From the NCBI GenBank assembly GCA_947462335.1, contig OX381708.1:9892246-9956245 (forward strand): a stretch of DNA of 64,000 bases, read 5' to 3'. The translations under genes were made by a program, and so were the position numbers. Shown in pieces: positions 25,105 through 37,600 of this stretch. A model generated the notes under the pieces. That model did not search any database and had not been told where the DNA came from. It was given only the letters and a program-made list of their open reading frames with translations. This DNA comes from Harmothoe impar. Taxonomy: Eukaryota > Annelida > Polychaeta > Phyllodocida > Polynoidae. Every line of letters starts with the position of its first letter. Position 1 is the first letter of the stretch.

Positions 25105-25256
25105 GAATAGGGCACGGTACATCGTGATATGTGCCATCTAGACTGGATAGAGACGTCGAGGAAGGCTCAGAGGATGGCAGAGCAATCTGCTGAGCCTTCC
25201 AAGATGTCTCTATCCAGTCTAGATGGCACACATGTCGATGTACAAGTGCCCTATTT
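25105..25256. repeat. Long near-perfect hairpin
   Basis: The left arm 25105-25170 contains gccatctagactggatagag and ends gaaggctcag. The right arm 25190-25256 is its complement with few mismatches. A loop of about 19 bp (aggatggcagagcaatctg) separates them. The arms are about 66 bp each. It could be a foldback MITE or a transcribed small-RNA hairpin; nothing decides between these. Confidence 0.75.
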
Positions 25257-25959
25257 ACGTAATGACACAGTCATATTTTTTAAATTATTATTTAAGATTA
25301 AACACAAATGGACTTGTAGATTAGAAACCAAGGTGATTTTCCCCAAACGACTTCTATTGATAAGTAGGCCTACATGAAATGTACAATTGGCAATCACGAA
25401 TTGGTGCCTACCCAATCAATGCCCGACGGTACCCAATCAAGGCAGTGGAGTACCCACTCAAAGGGAGCAGACATAGAGGCGGCAGCAGACAATTAGACCC
25501 TTCAAAGTGGCTCAAACATAGGAACTTATTGACTGAATAAAGCTTGAACAAACTCGGTAAAAGACATAACTTAAACACACCAAAAGTGCACATAGATACA
25601 AGGAATAAAAGTAAACAAGGTAGAAACGTGAATAAACACACCAAAAACTTTAATGCGCTGACCCCAAAACGTGATTAGACATTTACATACATTTGAATCG
25701 ATGCATGTCCGCCATTTAAAATAAATCATTCAATGCTACTAGTGGTATATCGATCTAGATATACCACGGTGTCTAGCCACTCATCCCACGGTAGCTAAGG
25801 ACGTCTCTGATTGGTCAAAGCTGCCCATCACGGACTCTCAACCAATCAGGGAGGAGCTCTGTCTTTTATGTATTGGCTAGATCGTAGCAAGTCGTGTTAT
25901 AAAGTGTGCTAGGCATATGGCTCATCCTCATCTACCTCTTCCAATGGTGCTAGGACAGG

Positions 25960-26860
25960 CCCCAGGCATCTACTACCTGGACATCTACCCCTGGAATCTA
26001 CCCCCTGGGGAATCTACCCCCTAGGACTTTTATCCCCTTTGACATCTATTCCCTTGACTTTTACCCCCTTAGGACTCTACCCCTTAGGACTTCCACCCCC
26101 TTGGACACCTACCCCAGGACATCTGCCTTCTAGACATTTAGCCCCTAGATCCCCTGGAGAAATCTACCCCTTCCACATATGACTCAACCATATGGGCATG
26201 TCGAGCTTGAGGAGGTTGATGTCCCCGGGGCAGAAGTCCTAGAGGGTAAAGTTAGTAGACATCCAGGGGGAAAGATGTCCTAGCGGGTAGAAGAAGGGGG
26301 TTTAAGTCCAGTGGATGGATATCCTAGGGGGTAAAGTCATAAGCTGGTAAAGCTGCAAGGAGTAGATGTTCAGGGGGTGCATGTCCTGGGGAAGGTGTCC
26401 AAGGGGGTGCATGTCCTACGGGGTAGAGTCCTAAGAGGGCAAAAGTCCAAGGAAAAGATTTCCCAGGGGATTAAATCCTAGGGTGTAGATGTCCAAGGGG
26501 GTAGATTCCCAGGGGGTTGATGTCCGGGGGTAGATGTCTGATGTCCCTGGATAAATCTACGCCCTCCATATGATATGACTCAACCATATGGGTATGTGAC
26601 GGGGGGTAGGGCTGATGTTCTCAAGGGGTAGAAGTCCTAGAGAGTTAAGGGGGTAGATGTCCCAGGGGGTAGATGCCCAGGGGGTAGATGTTTGGGGGTA
26701 GGTTCCAAGGCAGGGGATGTCCTAAGGGGTAAAACTCCAAGGGCTAGATGCCCATAGGGGTAAAGGTCTTGGGGGTAGATTCCTAGGTATGGGTAGTTGG
26801 CCTGGGGTAGATGTTCTAGGGGGTAGATACCGACAACCGCACCATACGTTACTGTACCGG
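25960..26860. repeat. Degenerate minisatellite that switches strand (inverted halves)
   Basis: From 25960 to about 26170 the units read like catctaccccctagga. From about 26220 to 26850 they read on the opposite strand, like gggggtagatgtcc, in units of about 16-18 bp. The block gactcaaccatatggg occurs at about 26182 and again at about 26577 in the same orientation. A small frame rich in Pro-Leu-Tyr on the minus strand is a by-product of the repeat. Confidence 0.7.
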
Positions 26861-29106
26861 TATAGTCCTTATAATTATAGGGGTGTAGGGGAGGATTAAC
26901 CAAGTGATACCTCCCTGTGGATCTATTACCAAGGTGCGAGTAATCCGAGCCCCTAAATAATTTTAGATAAAACAGAGGGAGATAATTATGTTAATCTTTG
27001 TTATTTTGTTATCATTGCCCAAATCATCATTAATAAGTATATTATAACTTTCATGACATGTTGGGATCCTTCCGTTTCTGTTAATTGTTAAAATGATTCA
27101 CAATACTGTCCATTTTATAATAATTTATGAGTTGAATAAAATATAGATATACGTATAATTGTCAGCAATTAGTTATTCAATGTATTCAACACCAGAAAAT
27201 AGACAAGCTGATTGATATACTCTATGATAGACTAGTATTGATTCTACATGCACAGACACACTATATCATAATTTTCCCTCATTAGGATGAATTACCTTAC
27301 CATTTATTCTCACCAGCTGACAGAAAGACATGTGGGATTTACATATATATTTATTGCCTTGTGTTGCCTCAGCATGTCCTTCCACTTCCGCTATCAGACT
27401 GGTTCATTATAAATGATGGTTATTAATCACATTATCAGACATTGTGTATATATAGTCATGACCATTCCCTCAACTGTTATTTACCTGTTCTAATATACAT
27501 ATGTATAATAATTGTATATAGTGTGACATGGTGTATAATCATCAGTATCTCTGAATACACAGTGTTCTTCATATCTGCTAGGGGCAGATACCAAGTGAGA
27601 CTCTCTAACTTTCCACTCTTCCAGCAGTGTCACTAGATTCCGCCATCTTTAGTGTCAGAGCTCTAAACGTTTGTATGTGTTGCTATGGCAACCTACCCAT
27701 GAAACCTTGAAAATCCATGTGCAGGCTATCTCAGAACATTGCATGCCTTTGCGAGTAGAGTGGCTACATCATATGTGATAAGCCTAAGCCTAAGGGATAA
27801 ACAGAGCCCCTCACACAACTATCACCATTATAGACCCCTATGGTAATTATGTGCACTGGAAGTTGGTGCATATGTTACTTATTCCAGCATTGTTTATAGC
27901 ATTCCCCTGTTGACGGTTAATGCACTACCATTTCTGATGTATTGTGTTCTCAAAACTAGCTAGAAGTATGGGTAATGTGACTAAGTGAGTGAGTGAGCTA
28001 GTGAGTGAGTGTGAGAGGGATAGAGAGAAAGTGAAAATTGAATGGAGAGAGAGGGAGCAAAGTGGGGCCTCCTGTTAGAGAGTAGGGGCTGACGAGGATA
28101 TCTCGAATGCACACGCACACATTTTATACATTCTATAGGCAGAAACATACCTCGATGTAGGGATACTGTATAATAAGAAAGCCATCCTTTTGTTAACTTA
28201 GCATGCAGTATTGACAGGGGTCATCATGATAATAGCATGGTATTTTCTTTTAAGAGTTTTAGTTGTTTGAAAAAAGTCATAAAAATGTAGATCTTTTCTA
28301 TGTCTCATCTAACATGGCTGCTATCAATTTGCTGTCTGTCTTATACTTCTCTGTGCCTGGCACCAGTCCAACTTTAACCTCGACCTTTATTTGTATGGAC
28401 ACAATTTTAACTATAGTTAACCAATCAACAAGTATGTCCATCTACACGTAACCTAAGCTACAAATGAAACCCTATCATCCAGTGCATTGAGTTCTAGAAT
28501 AGGCTTAATATATATACTTGATATTAGAAAAAGACCTTTTCAGCACTCAAGTATTCAGAACTAAATAAGAATATTATAAAATCTTTTACGTTGTATTACC
28601 TAAAGGCCTTAATGATGGTCTCACAAATCACAAGTTCAATTTTATATCAGGTTTGCTGTAGTGGGCCCGTAACCCAACAGAATAAAAGTAAGTCTGGCCT
28701 CACAGGCTGAATTTGCCACGCTGTACTATTCCCCCTACCCCAACCCTGCTGGTGTCAACACTGGTATGTCAATGATCTACCAACATGCCTTGGTATATTG
28801 CAGCACTCAACCAGAAAAGTAAAACCATCCACAATACATCTTGAAAAACACTTCCTTTCACAGATAAATATATCATAAAAAGTTGGATCCTTTTGTTACT
28901 CTTGATTGGGATTATCAGTGCTATCTATTTGTAATAATTCATGAGCTGGCATTTATTCTCGCCAGCTGGCTAAAAGGCATGATATTAGTAGTATGCAAAT
29001 AACTTTTTCTCTCATTGTGTTGCCTTAACAGCTCCATCCCCTTGTGATACATGACGTGTGCATATCAAATGAATTATCATTCACCTTATCAGACATTGTG
29101 TATTAG

Positions 29107-30496
29107 GCACAAACTCCTGAGTTATGCAGTTTTGGCTATTTCTGGTCTTTTTCAGCCATATATACCCCTACAAAATATAAACATTTTTATGCATAATTTT
29201 TTTCAAATTGTTTTGTATGTGTGAGAAAGCACCCTAAGCTTTCAGGATTTTCTTTTTTTGCGTATTGGCCCAAATTTTTTGGTTATGTGGCCAAAAACGT
29301 CAAAAAATGACTTGTTTAACATGTGCCCCATGTCAATTGTGGCAGTTTGGGCCCATCTAAAATAACTTTCTCCAATAGCCTTGTGGTGAAGTCAATCAAT
29401 TCATGAGGGTTTACCTTGCTATGGACCATATTTTATTCTCCACTCAAAGGTTCTTTAAGGATACCCCTATATAGTAAAGAAAAGATACACACTGTATCTA
29501 CTATTTTGTCTTATGCTGAAAAAAAAAGAAATTTGTGTAAAATCCAATGATCTAGCTTCCAGGATTGGTATATATATATTTACCGTCTAGGAATCACCTG
29601 GTGATTCCGAGATGGAAATTCCTGAAATGTGGTACATATTAGAAGGGATAGCATGCATATGTGGACTATAAGAGTGCCTTTGTAACTGTTTAAACTGATA
29701 GAAGACATGTTAACCTTATGCCATACAGGTATCAGAGTTCCACTATGTCGGATGGCTGGATACAGGTGATTCCAAGATGGAAATTCAGGGAATGGGGTTT
29801 ATATTAGAAGGTGCACCTAGTAAAAAGGCACTGTAAAATATACCCAGGACTCAGCCGACACATGTTTCTTACATGTATATATAGTTTGAAGAGGTTGTGT
29901 GGAGTTTGTTAGTGATGGAAGACCTTTATGTATAATTTTAGGGGTGAATCATTTTGGTGATTCTGAGATGCAAAATAAGTAGTAGGTAAAACTAGTGGTC
30001 ATAATGCTCTATACATATTGAAGTACATATGATGAGGATATTGTAGAGTGATTTTAAGGACTAATTGAAGCATTTTGAGAAAAAAAGTGTAAAGTTTAGA
30101 GTATGTGACAGACATTTTCATAGTTTTGATTGATATTCAAAATTGATCAGGCTACATCTCAAGAAGTTTTTTTCTTAGGTTATTAATTTTTTATTTACTT
30201 TAAGATAAATGTTGTACCAGGTTGTAAACAAAATTAGGAGCTGCCATAATGTATTTAATACAAAAAAATCAATATCTATGTATTTTCCATCTCGGAATCA
30301 CCCGAAATAATGATGATCGACTTCTTGAGGCAATAAAAACTAAACCGCTTGGGTTAGAGATGTATCAAAAAGTTCTTGATATGTTTAAACAAATGGATTA
30401 TATTGAAAGGTATATAATCAATTTGTTTAAACGTATCAAGAACTTTCTGATTTAACCCTCCTCAGCCCTAAACTTGCATGACTCAGGAGTTTGTGC
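29107..30496. mobile_element. 1.39-kb TIR element, probably non-autonomous
   Basis: The 22-bp termini gcacaaactcctgagttatg and its complement match at 21 of 22 positions. The insertion interrupts sequence that is continuous in the related block near 27440 (gacattgtgtatatatag). The interior repeats ggtgattccgagatggaaat at about 29600, 29765 and 29950 and inverted at 30290. It also has a 24-bp inverted pair around agttcttgatatgtttaaac at 30370-30450. A 68-codon frame at 30249-30455 spans that hairpin and shows no transposase motif. Confidence 0.7.
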
Positions 30497-31552
30497 AGTA
30501 TATATATATAACAATGACGATTCCCTCGACTATTATTACCTGTCTTAATACACATATATATAAAACATATGTGTATAGCATGACATGCTGTAGTACGTAT
30601 AAGTATCTCTGAATACACAGTGTTCTTCAGCTCTGCTGGTGACAGAAACCAATTGAGACTCTCCCTAACTTTCCAGTATTTTCTTTTAACAGTTCAATTG
30701 CCTTTAAAAAATTGTTTTCTGTATCTTATCCAACATGGTCTATTTGCTTTTTGTATTAAACTTGCCTGTATTTGGCACTGGTAAAGGCACCTAAACCTTT
30801 AACTATATGTTTACAATCTTTATTATATATTTTTTTGGCCGATCCCTTGAGAAAATGACAACATAATTGATACCGAGAAGGCAGAATTACGATGACTTGA
30901 CTCAAAGATAAGTAGAGTTAATACTGGGAGTTAATACCAATTACCCCTATCAACTTCCTGGATACCAGCTCCCTGCTACAATGTGTACAGTTGGTGAAGT
31001 TGCTTGCTAGCTGTGCAATAGCTATGAGTTTGAATGAAGCATTACTCATTTCCTCAAACCAAGAGAAAAAATAGAAAAAGATTGTGTCCATACAGTTGGT
31101 TGCATTATGATGTGTTATCTTCGACCAACATTAGCTACACCAAACTAGAGCTGATCACTTCATAGCTATTTATTCAATGATTACTTCCTACTCTTCCACT
31201 ATATATGTACATATGACACCACTAACTGCACAGTGTCGTTTGGTTTCCTGAGGAAATACTAGCGTTGTATTTAAATACCATTTTCTAGATAGGTATTCAC
31301 GTTTGAGTAAGTTTAAAGTGGCATGATCACCCAGCGTATCCCACTGACAATTCTAGTACTGTTCTTGTCTACTATGATTGTGATTAAGTGTGAGTGGTGA
31401 GAATGCCCCTTTAACTCATGAGGCCGGTATCCGAAATTAACATTGAGAATCACAAATTTGAGTATGGGGGATTATATGCAGGGGGTTTCTAGGCATGATC
31501 TTTCCTAAATGATGTTTTATTTTGCAGACAACTTAAAAGACAACTTAGGAAC

Positions 31553-31621
31553 ATGGCTGAAGGAGTCGCTCTGGGAGAGTATCTTACTACTGCTGACCTG
31601 GATGACATGGATGAGGATCAG
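31553..31621 (+). CDS. Receptor tail exon 1 (putative start)
   Basis: Reads MAEGVALGEYLTTADLDDMD then EDQ, ending in phase 0 at a CAG/GTAAGA donor. The exon body starts at 31528 after ttttattttgcag, so 31528-31552 would be 5' UTR, or in-frame QLKRQLRN if a coding exon lies upstream. Confidence 0.6.
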
Positions 31622-34600
31622 GTAAGAAATGCTTACAATCCATAATGGTACCATAAAGCAATGTTTCATGCTGCTCTAGATTGTTCTGGTTTTATCCCTC
31701 TAAAATCAATGCTTTCAATGGCCCTCTCCCATTAATCAAGTCATGCATAATGGTGCATCACCACAGAGTTTTGCAGAGATAGTGAGACAACTTAGGAACA
31801 TGGCTGAAGGAATGGCTCTAGGAGAATATCTTACCACTGCTGGCCTGGATGACATGAATGAAGACTGCCAGGTAAGTAATGCTCATAATCCAATAAATTA
31901 TTTTTTCATACTTATAGATATTTAGGTGTTATCAATTATGTCATGCATGTGCAGGGGTTTACTATCTTATCTAAAACAATATACATTTTATATTCACCCT
32001 TTACTACACCCTGTGAGTACGGTTTGGATAACTACACCCAATATGTACCCTATACCACACACTTCAGGTCTAGTTTGGGTCACCTGGGTGACTAATGCCA
32101 CATTCCAATCACTTCTGGTCCACTTGTCCCAGACCTGTCCTTTCACACGGTCAGGTGTTGTGTCAGCCGGCGCCTAGGAGTCCGGTTCCATCAGCCACGT
32201 GGTGATCCAGAGGTTACCTGTCCCTCCATTCCATATGGGGTTCTGGGTAGCTTTTCCCTACTCACCTGTGGTACCAGATCTCATCCCCAGGTGTCAGCCC
32301 CGGTCACCTACCATACTATATAAGGTGGACCCTTCCACCTGGTCAGGGCCCAGTCTATGGTCCAAGCCTAGCTTGACCACTAATGCCCATGTTCCCCCTA
32401 CTTTTCATCCCTACCTGGGCTATGCCCCACCACTGCTATGCCCCACCACACCCTCCTTGTGAGATCAGTCCAGTTTCCCTTTGATTTATATAGTTCAACT
32501 CCTGGTTTGGAACCACTGAGTGATATCCAGCACTAGTCCCGAACCAGTCCCCTGACCTGTCCCTAACCAGCCCTGAAGTGTTCCGAACCTGTATCGAACC
32601 ACTTAACTCTCCTATATGTCATCTCATCGTGATCTCATGGTCCCAAACCACACATATTAGCTGACTGTAAGCAGGATTCAGAAATAAAGATGTGTTGCTT
32701 TAAACTGAAGCTGAACCGGTTTGTTGATATCTGATGGACTACACATGCAAGAGCAAAAAAGTTTTTTTTAAAATCTTAACTGGGAACTTGTAATCATATG
32801 CTCACCCCTGCTTGATGTTTATTGCAATATTCCTGTATCAGACTGTTAAAACTGATCTGTTATTTATCTATTTTCTATTTTATCATTCCAGTAAATGTAA
32901 TCCCTGTGATATGCATATATATAATAAACTATGAACTCATGTGATTGTCATACTGGTTCTCATATACCTTTTGATTGCCTTTGATTGAGCCTACTTGCTG
33001 AAACCCAGCACAGTATCATGGGGTATACATATACTTGTGTTGTTATATTTTGTATTGTTTGTCTAAAAAAAATGCTTTCAGAATAAAGTTCAACGACCGG
33101 AGGAGAGCACAGCCGGAGATGTGTACGTCAACCCTGACCCTGCCAGACAAGAGCCTGATGAAGATAGGGAGGCTAGTATAAGTCGACAGAAGGACGGTGG
33201 TTATCTACCAATGGTAGGTTGTCCTTATCAATCTTAACTTAGAGAGTGAACAGGGGCCTCGTTGTTATAAACCAATAGAAGGTAATCATTACAAGTGTTC
33301 TGTTAGAAAATGGATATAAAGCCATAGTGGTACTTTTTAAAGCCTCAATATCTAAAGTGGCAGGAACAGGCTATGCTAACGGTTTACAGGTTATGTCAAA
33401 AGGAAGAAAATAATAATGTGTTTTGTTATGGTACTCTACTACTGCAATTCTTCAGTCTTCAGTGGAGCTTCATTATCTTCATCACTAGACAACATGTTTA
33501 GTCCATATAAAATACCATATTTGTGATTTATGCATTCCTGTCTTACAGACAAAAAAAGTCTCTGGACTCAATAAACAACCTAGTGACGGGACAGCAGGTT
33601 ACTTGAACATCATACCAGAACCAAAGTACACCGGTACACCAGTAAGTAACAACTAAAAATATAATTTTGAATGAAACAGCTGGAGGTAATTGTTTTCATC
33701 GGATGGTCTACATATGAGACTCTTGATTACAGAAGACAATTAAGACCAAAATAACACAAAACCATTTAAGAAAAACAGTGATAACCTGTTAATCGTTGTG
33801 TTATAAATCCCAAAATTATTACTAACAAGTATAATTATATATCTTTCAGGTTGTTCGCAGAAAGCCTGAAGTTAACAGCTCACCTCAGCAAAACAAGGAC
33901 ACAACTCGCCCCTGCAGTACTCAGTCACATGTATACAGCCATATTTATGATGAACTTCAGGTATGTGATCCTGCTTGATGAGTTTGAGTCAAGTCAAATT
34001 ATCTTAGTTGGGTAAATTTCACAGCAAAGCCAACAAAATATATAAGTTGTGCGGTTCTGGTGCAGGTCTGAGCATTAGGGTCCAGTAGCCCTGGAATGAT
34101 AACGTCACATCTGAAAGTATGATTGGGGAGTCCACACTGTCCCAACATTATAAAACTCAATAAATGTGGATATTCTCCTGCAGGTACCCAGCAGACCTTT
34201 GCCTCAACCACCAACCCTGGACCACAACCCTATATGCAGGATGTCCAGACGTGTCCTGTGTGCTCTGCTGGTGGCTGCCTTGGTGCTGTGTGCTGTACTT
34301 CTGGTAATTATGCTGACCGGTAAGTTGCTTAAGGGTGGGTCATGGCCATGGCAGAGTGGACTACTCCAATATAATATATATAGGTATTTTAGGCATTTCA
34401 TTACATTCTTCAGGAGCTTTCATTTATTAAGTAATAAATGGCATTTGAAAGAGCATATACGTGAATAAATTGCTTGAATATATCCAAAGTTACATAAGGA
34501 GATAGTATTATATGCATATTGTTGGGAATTTACCATGATGCAATGCTTCAAAGAATTTACTCTGGTTTTGTAGAGCCAAAACCCTCCAATTATGCATGGG

Positions 34601-37600
34601 ACCCCATATCAAAATTACTCTTATTCATCAGCAAATTATCCAAACAATCCTTCTGAGAATGTTTAAGAAACATCTGAACACTTTTACAGCTATTTTTCTT
34701 TGATTATGTAAAGAGATAATGAAAATTCATTTCTACTCTTCCCCTAAAGATAATTTTTTTTCCAAGAATACAAAGTGATAAAACGCCAAAAGGTGTTTTT
34801 AGAATAAAGGTATGTAATCATTGTGTGATGTTTCAGAATTCTGTAGTTACTGGTTGATAAAAAATGAAATCATAGGAATTTTTTCATTATTTTAGTTTTT
34901 TTTAATGTATGTGTAGGGGCATGAATAATACGCGTACATATGGGTTTGTGGAGTCAGAGCGGGAAGTGCCTCCTTCGGACACTAGGTGGCAACACCTACG
35001 CCATGTCCTTTCGGTTATCCGGTAGCCGAGCCAAGCAGGGCACTCCAGACGGCGCTTCGGTGGAGTGCCACGTCGACACTGCTTGGTCCGCGCTCAGGGT
35101 ATATAAGAGGCCGAGGTTGGCTACCTCAGAGAGTTCGTCGCAGGATGAGCTCAGACCCACACCTTTCAATACCTCCGTTACCTTTTCGATCACGGGGCAC
35201 CTACACCCCTCCCACACTCTGGCTCCTGCACCAGCCATGCTGGCTCAGGACCAGATCATCCAGCTTTGCTGACTTCGAGCTAAAGGTAGAACGCTGTACA
35301 TCTTCGAGTTGGTTATCTTACTGAACCGAGCAAACCTCCGAGTTACTTTGAGGCTGTGATCGTGACTGAATAAACCTGTTCAAACCGAATTTGGAACCTG
35401 TGTTTGCGTGATACTTCCACAACCCCTACATATGCTTTTATTTTTCAAAATTCCATGTCTCAAAGAGTAGATCAGTACCCCCTATTTTTCTGTTCCTTTT
35501 CACAGTCTTTGCGAAAAAAAATTCATCCCACAGGGCATTCGGTCCTGCAAATTTTCAATGTTGAAGGACCAGCAACAAATTTGGAGGACCGGATAGCCAC
35601 ATATCTGCATTTTAAGTACAAAAGAGTTTTTTCTATTAAAAATACAATGTATTTGTTAACATTTATGGCCAAATCAGGATAGATATATAGTTTTACACAG
35701 TATACTGACATGCTTATTTCAGCTTTAGAAGCCAAACTGCCTTCTTCTAGTTCAGAAAGGCCCAACATGTTATTGGACATTCGGTCCTGCTACACTTGTG
35801 AATCTGCTGGACCGGTGGCATTTTAGAAGGACATCACCACTGTCCTGCATGTTTTCGCAAAGACTGTTTTCATGCAGGATGAACACCTGCATGATAGCAG
35901 TTGTAGAGGACTGTGATGCTTATGTCTTTAAAACAGGATCTTTTAAGCGTTTTATATCTAAATGAGCGTTCCTATTTCATAATTCCAGTGACAAAGACAG
36001 GTTCTGACGAGTCATTTACTACTGATACAACAACTCTAACCACTGCTACACCAGACCTAACATCAGGAGGTAATATTAATCATTACACACATAGTTTTGA
36101 TTACCATCTCATCCGTACTGGATCCAAACCAGCAGGATACTGTATTTAAAATACTTTTAGAAATTTATGATACAACTTATTGTTGTACACTAACACTTAA
36201 CTAGCTGTTTACACACCATACTAGTTTAGATCTGTAACAGGTTGTGGAAAAGTTGGATCCCACAGGGAATCAAACCCTGGCCGCTCTGCTCAGAGTAGAG
36301 AATGCTAACACTCCGCTATGGTACTTTAGCCACAGAAGCAGGTAGTGCGCTCTTCAGGCACGCTCGGGCTGCCCTGAGCGATACCTACACACTACTCAAC
36401 TTCAGTTTTCTGCTAGGTCTGCCAACAGCAATATACAAATGCACCTGAAAAAAATACTACTTGGAAACGAGACCTTTATGTGTGTAGGACCTGAACCATG
36501 GATGTCAATATGACATATATCAGTATCAAAGAGTAGTATTACTTTAAAAACTCATGAGTCTTTTTTTTTTCGAGTAAAATGACCCGAACCATAAGCGAAA
36601 TAAAAATTTTGGAATAAAAAATTTTATAAATAAAATGGCATTACATCTGTGATCCTCCAATTTAGGTGTCACAGTACAAACAGCCAACAAAATGTCTGGT
36701 TCTGACCCTTTTTTACTGACCCCAACACATATCTGATTTTTTGATTTTCATCCCGCATAAAAAAGTGTGTTCCGACTTTGCTCTAGTTGCCATGGAAACT
36801 GACTTACACAAACTGGAGAAACTGGCAACATTTGACCTTGACCTTTGACCGCCCTGACCCGGTGCGCTAGTTGAATTATAATTGGGTAATGTGAAGTCAT
36901 AACCTAGCTTGACCAAGGGTGACGCATTGCCTGACCAGCATTGACCTACTACTTACCAACTGTATTGGGGTGAACAATCTAGTACTAGGTGTATGCTAAT
37001 AGAACTGATTACACTCGCAGCTGCTGTATGTGTGTTTTTTTTCTAGTGGGCCCTTCTTTATGTCGCTTGTCGTATGAGAAATGCTCATGTGCCATGTCAA
37101 TTTTAAGACATGCCAATGTCACTAGGCCAAAACGTTCCGACGGAGCTGTGTTGAATTTAGGGGTCTAGTGTCATTTTAGTGGTGAGATGAGTATGGGTTT
37201 GACTGGTCTAGTGTTTGCTGGGATTCTAACAAAATAATGGATGATTTAAGCAAATGAGTTGTATGTTGTAAACAATGTGTAATTAGGGTATGAAGCAAAG
37301 TATGAAGCAGGCATGACGTATTGAATACAGGGGCGTGGAAAGAAGTTTCAAAGTAGGGGGGACTGAGGGGTATTTTGACCCGTTTTGACCTCTTTGTACT
37401 TGATCTATTTGGTTTGACCTTTTATGGGGTTAGTCAAAAGTGGGGGGTCCCCCCCGTCCCCCCCAGTAGCCACGCCGCAATAGGGCAGTAAGAGAAGCAG
37501 AGGTAAACTGGGGGCCCTCCAAAATACGCCCCTGTGCCTAAAAAGTGGCATATGGACCGATGCTTGTGCCCCCTAGCTCCTCCAACCCAAGTTTGCCCAT

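Larger units (their letters stand above)
21311..31527. other. Gene-free region between the two orphan-domain genes
   Basis: No exon could be supported. Contents: tgatgcat/tgcagc repeats and a small TIR element (22200-22700), a 6-bp-TSD TIR element (23569-23789), a taggccaaaaa element (24135-24378), a family J element (24653-24766), a long hairpin (25105-25256), an inverted minisatellite (25960-26860), and duplicated non-coding blocks around 24000-24620, 27000-28450 and 28860-31260, the last interrupted by a 1.39-kb TIR element (29107-30496). Any promoter or 5' UTR of the receptor gene should lie near the right end. Confidence 0.55.

Noticed and set aside
30249..30455. 68-aa frame inside the 1.39-kb TIR element as a transposase remnant
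   Set aside because: It overlaps an inverted repeat, lacks any recognisable catalytic motif and is too short to judge.
31926..32462. Two proline-rich forward frames as genes
   Set aside because: They lie wholly within a solo LTR with its own TATA-like and AATAAA signals and show no family motif.
33850..33960. A classical ITAM or ITIM in the receptor tail
   Set aside because: The Tyr pair is only four residues apart and the -2 positions are His or Ala, so consensus spacing and flanks are not met. Only generic SH2-type motifs are claimed.
34940..35324. Overlapping 110-112-aa frames as a gene
   Set aside because: They fall inside the 34912-35430 solo LTR. Frames of this size on both strands come from its GC-rich composition.
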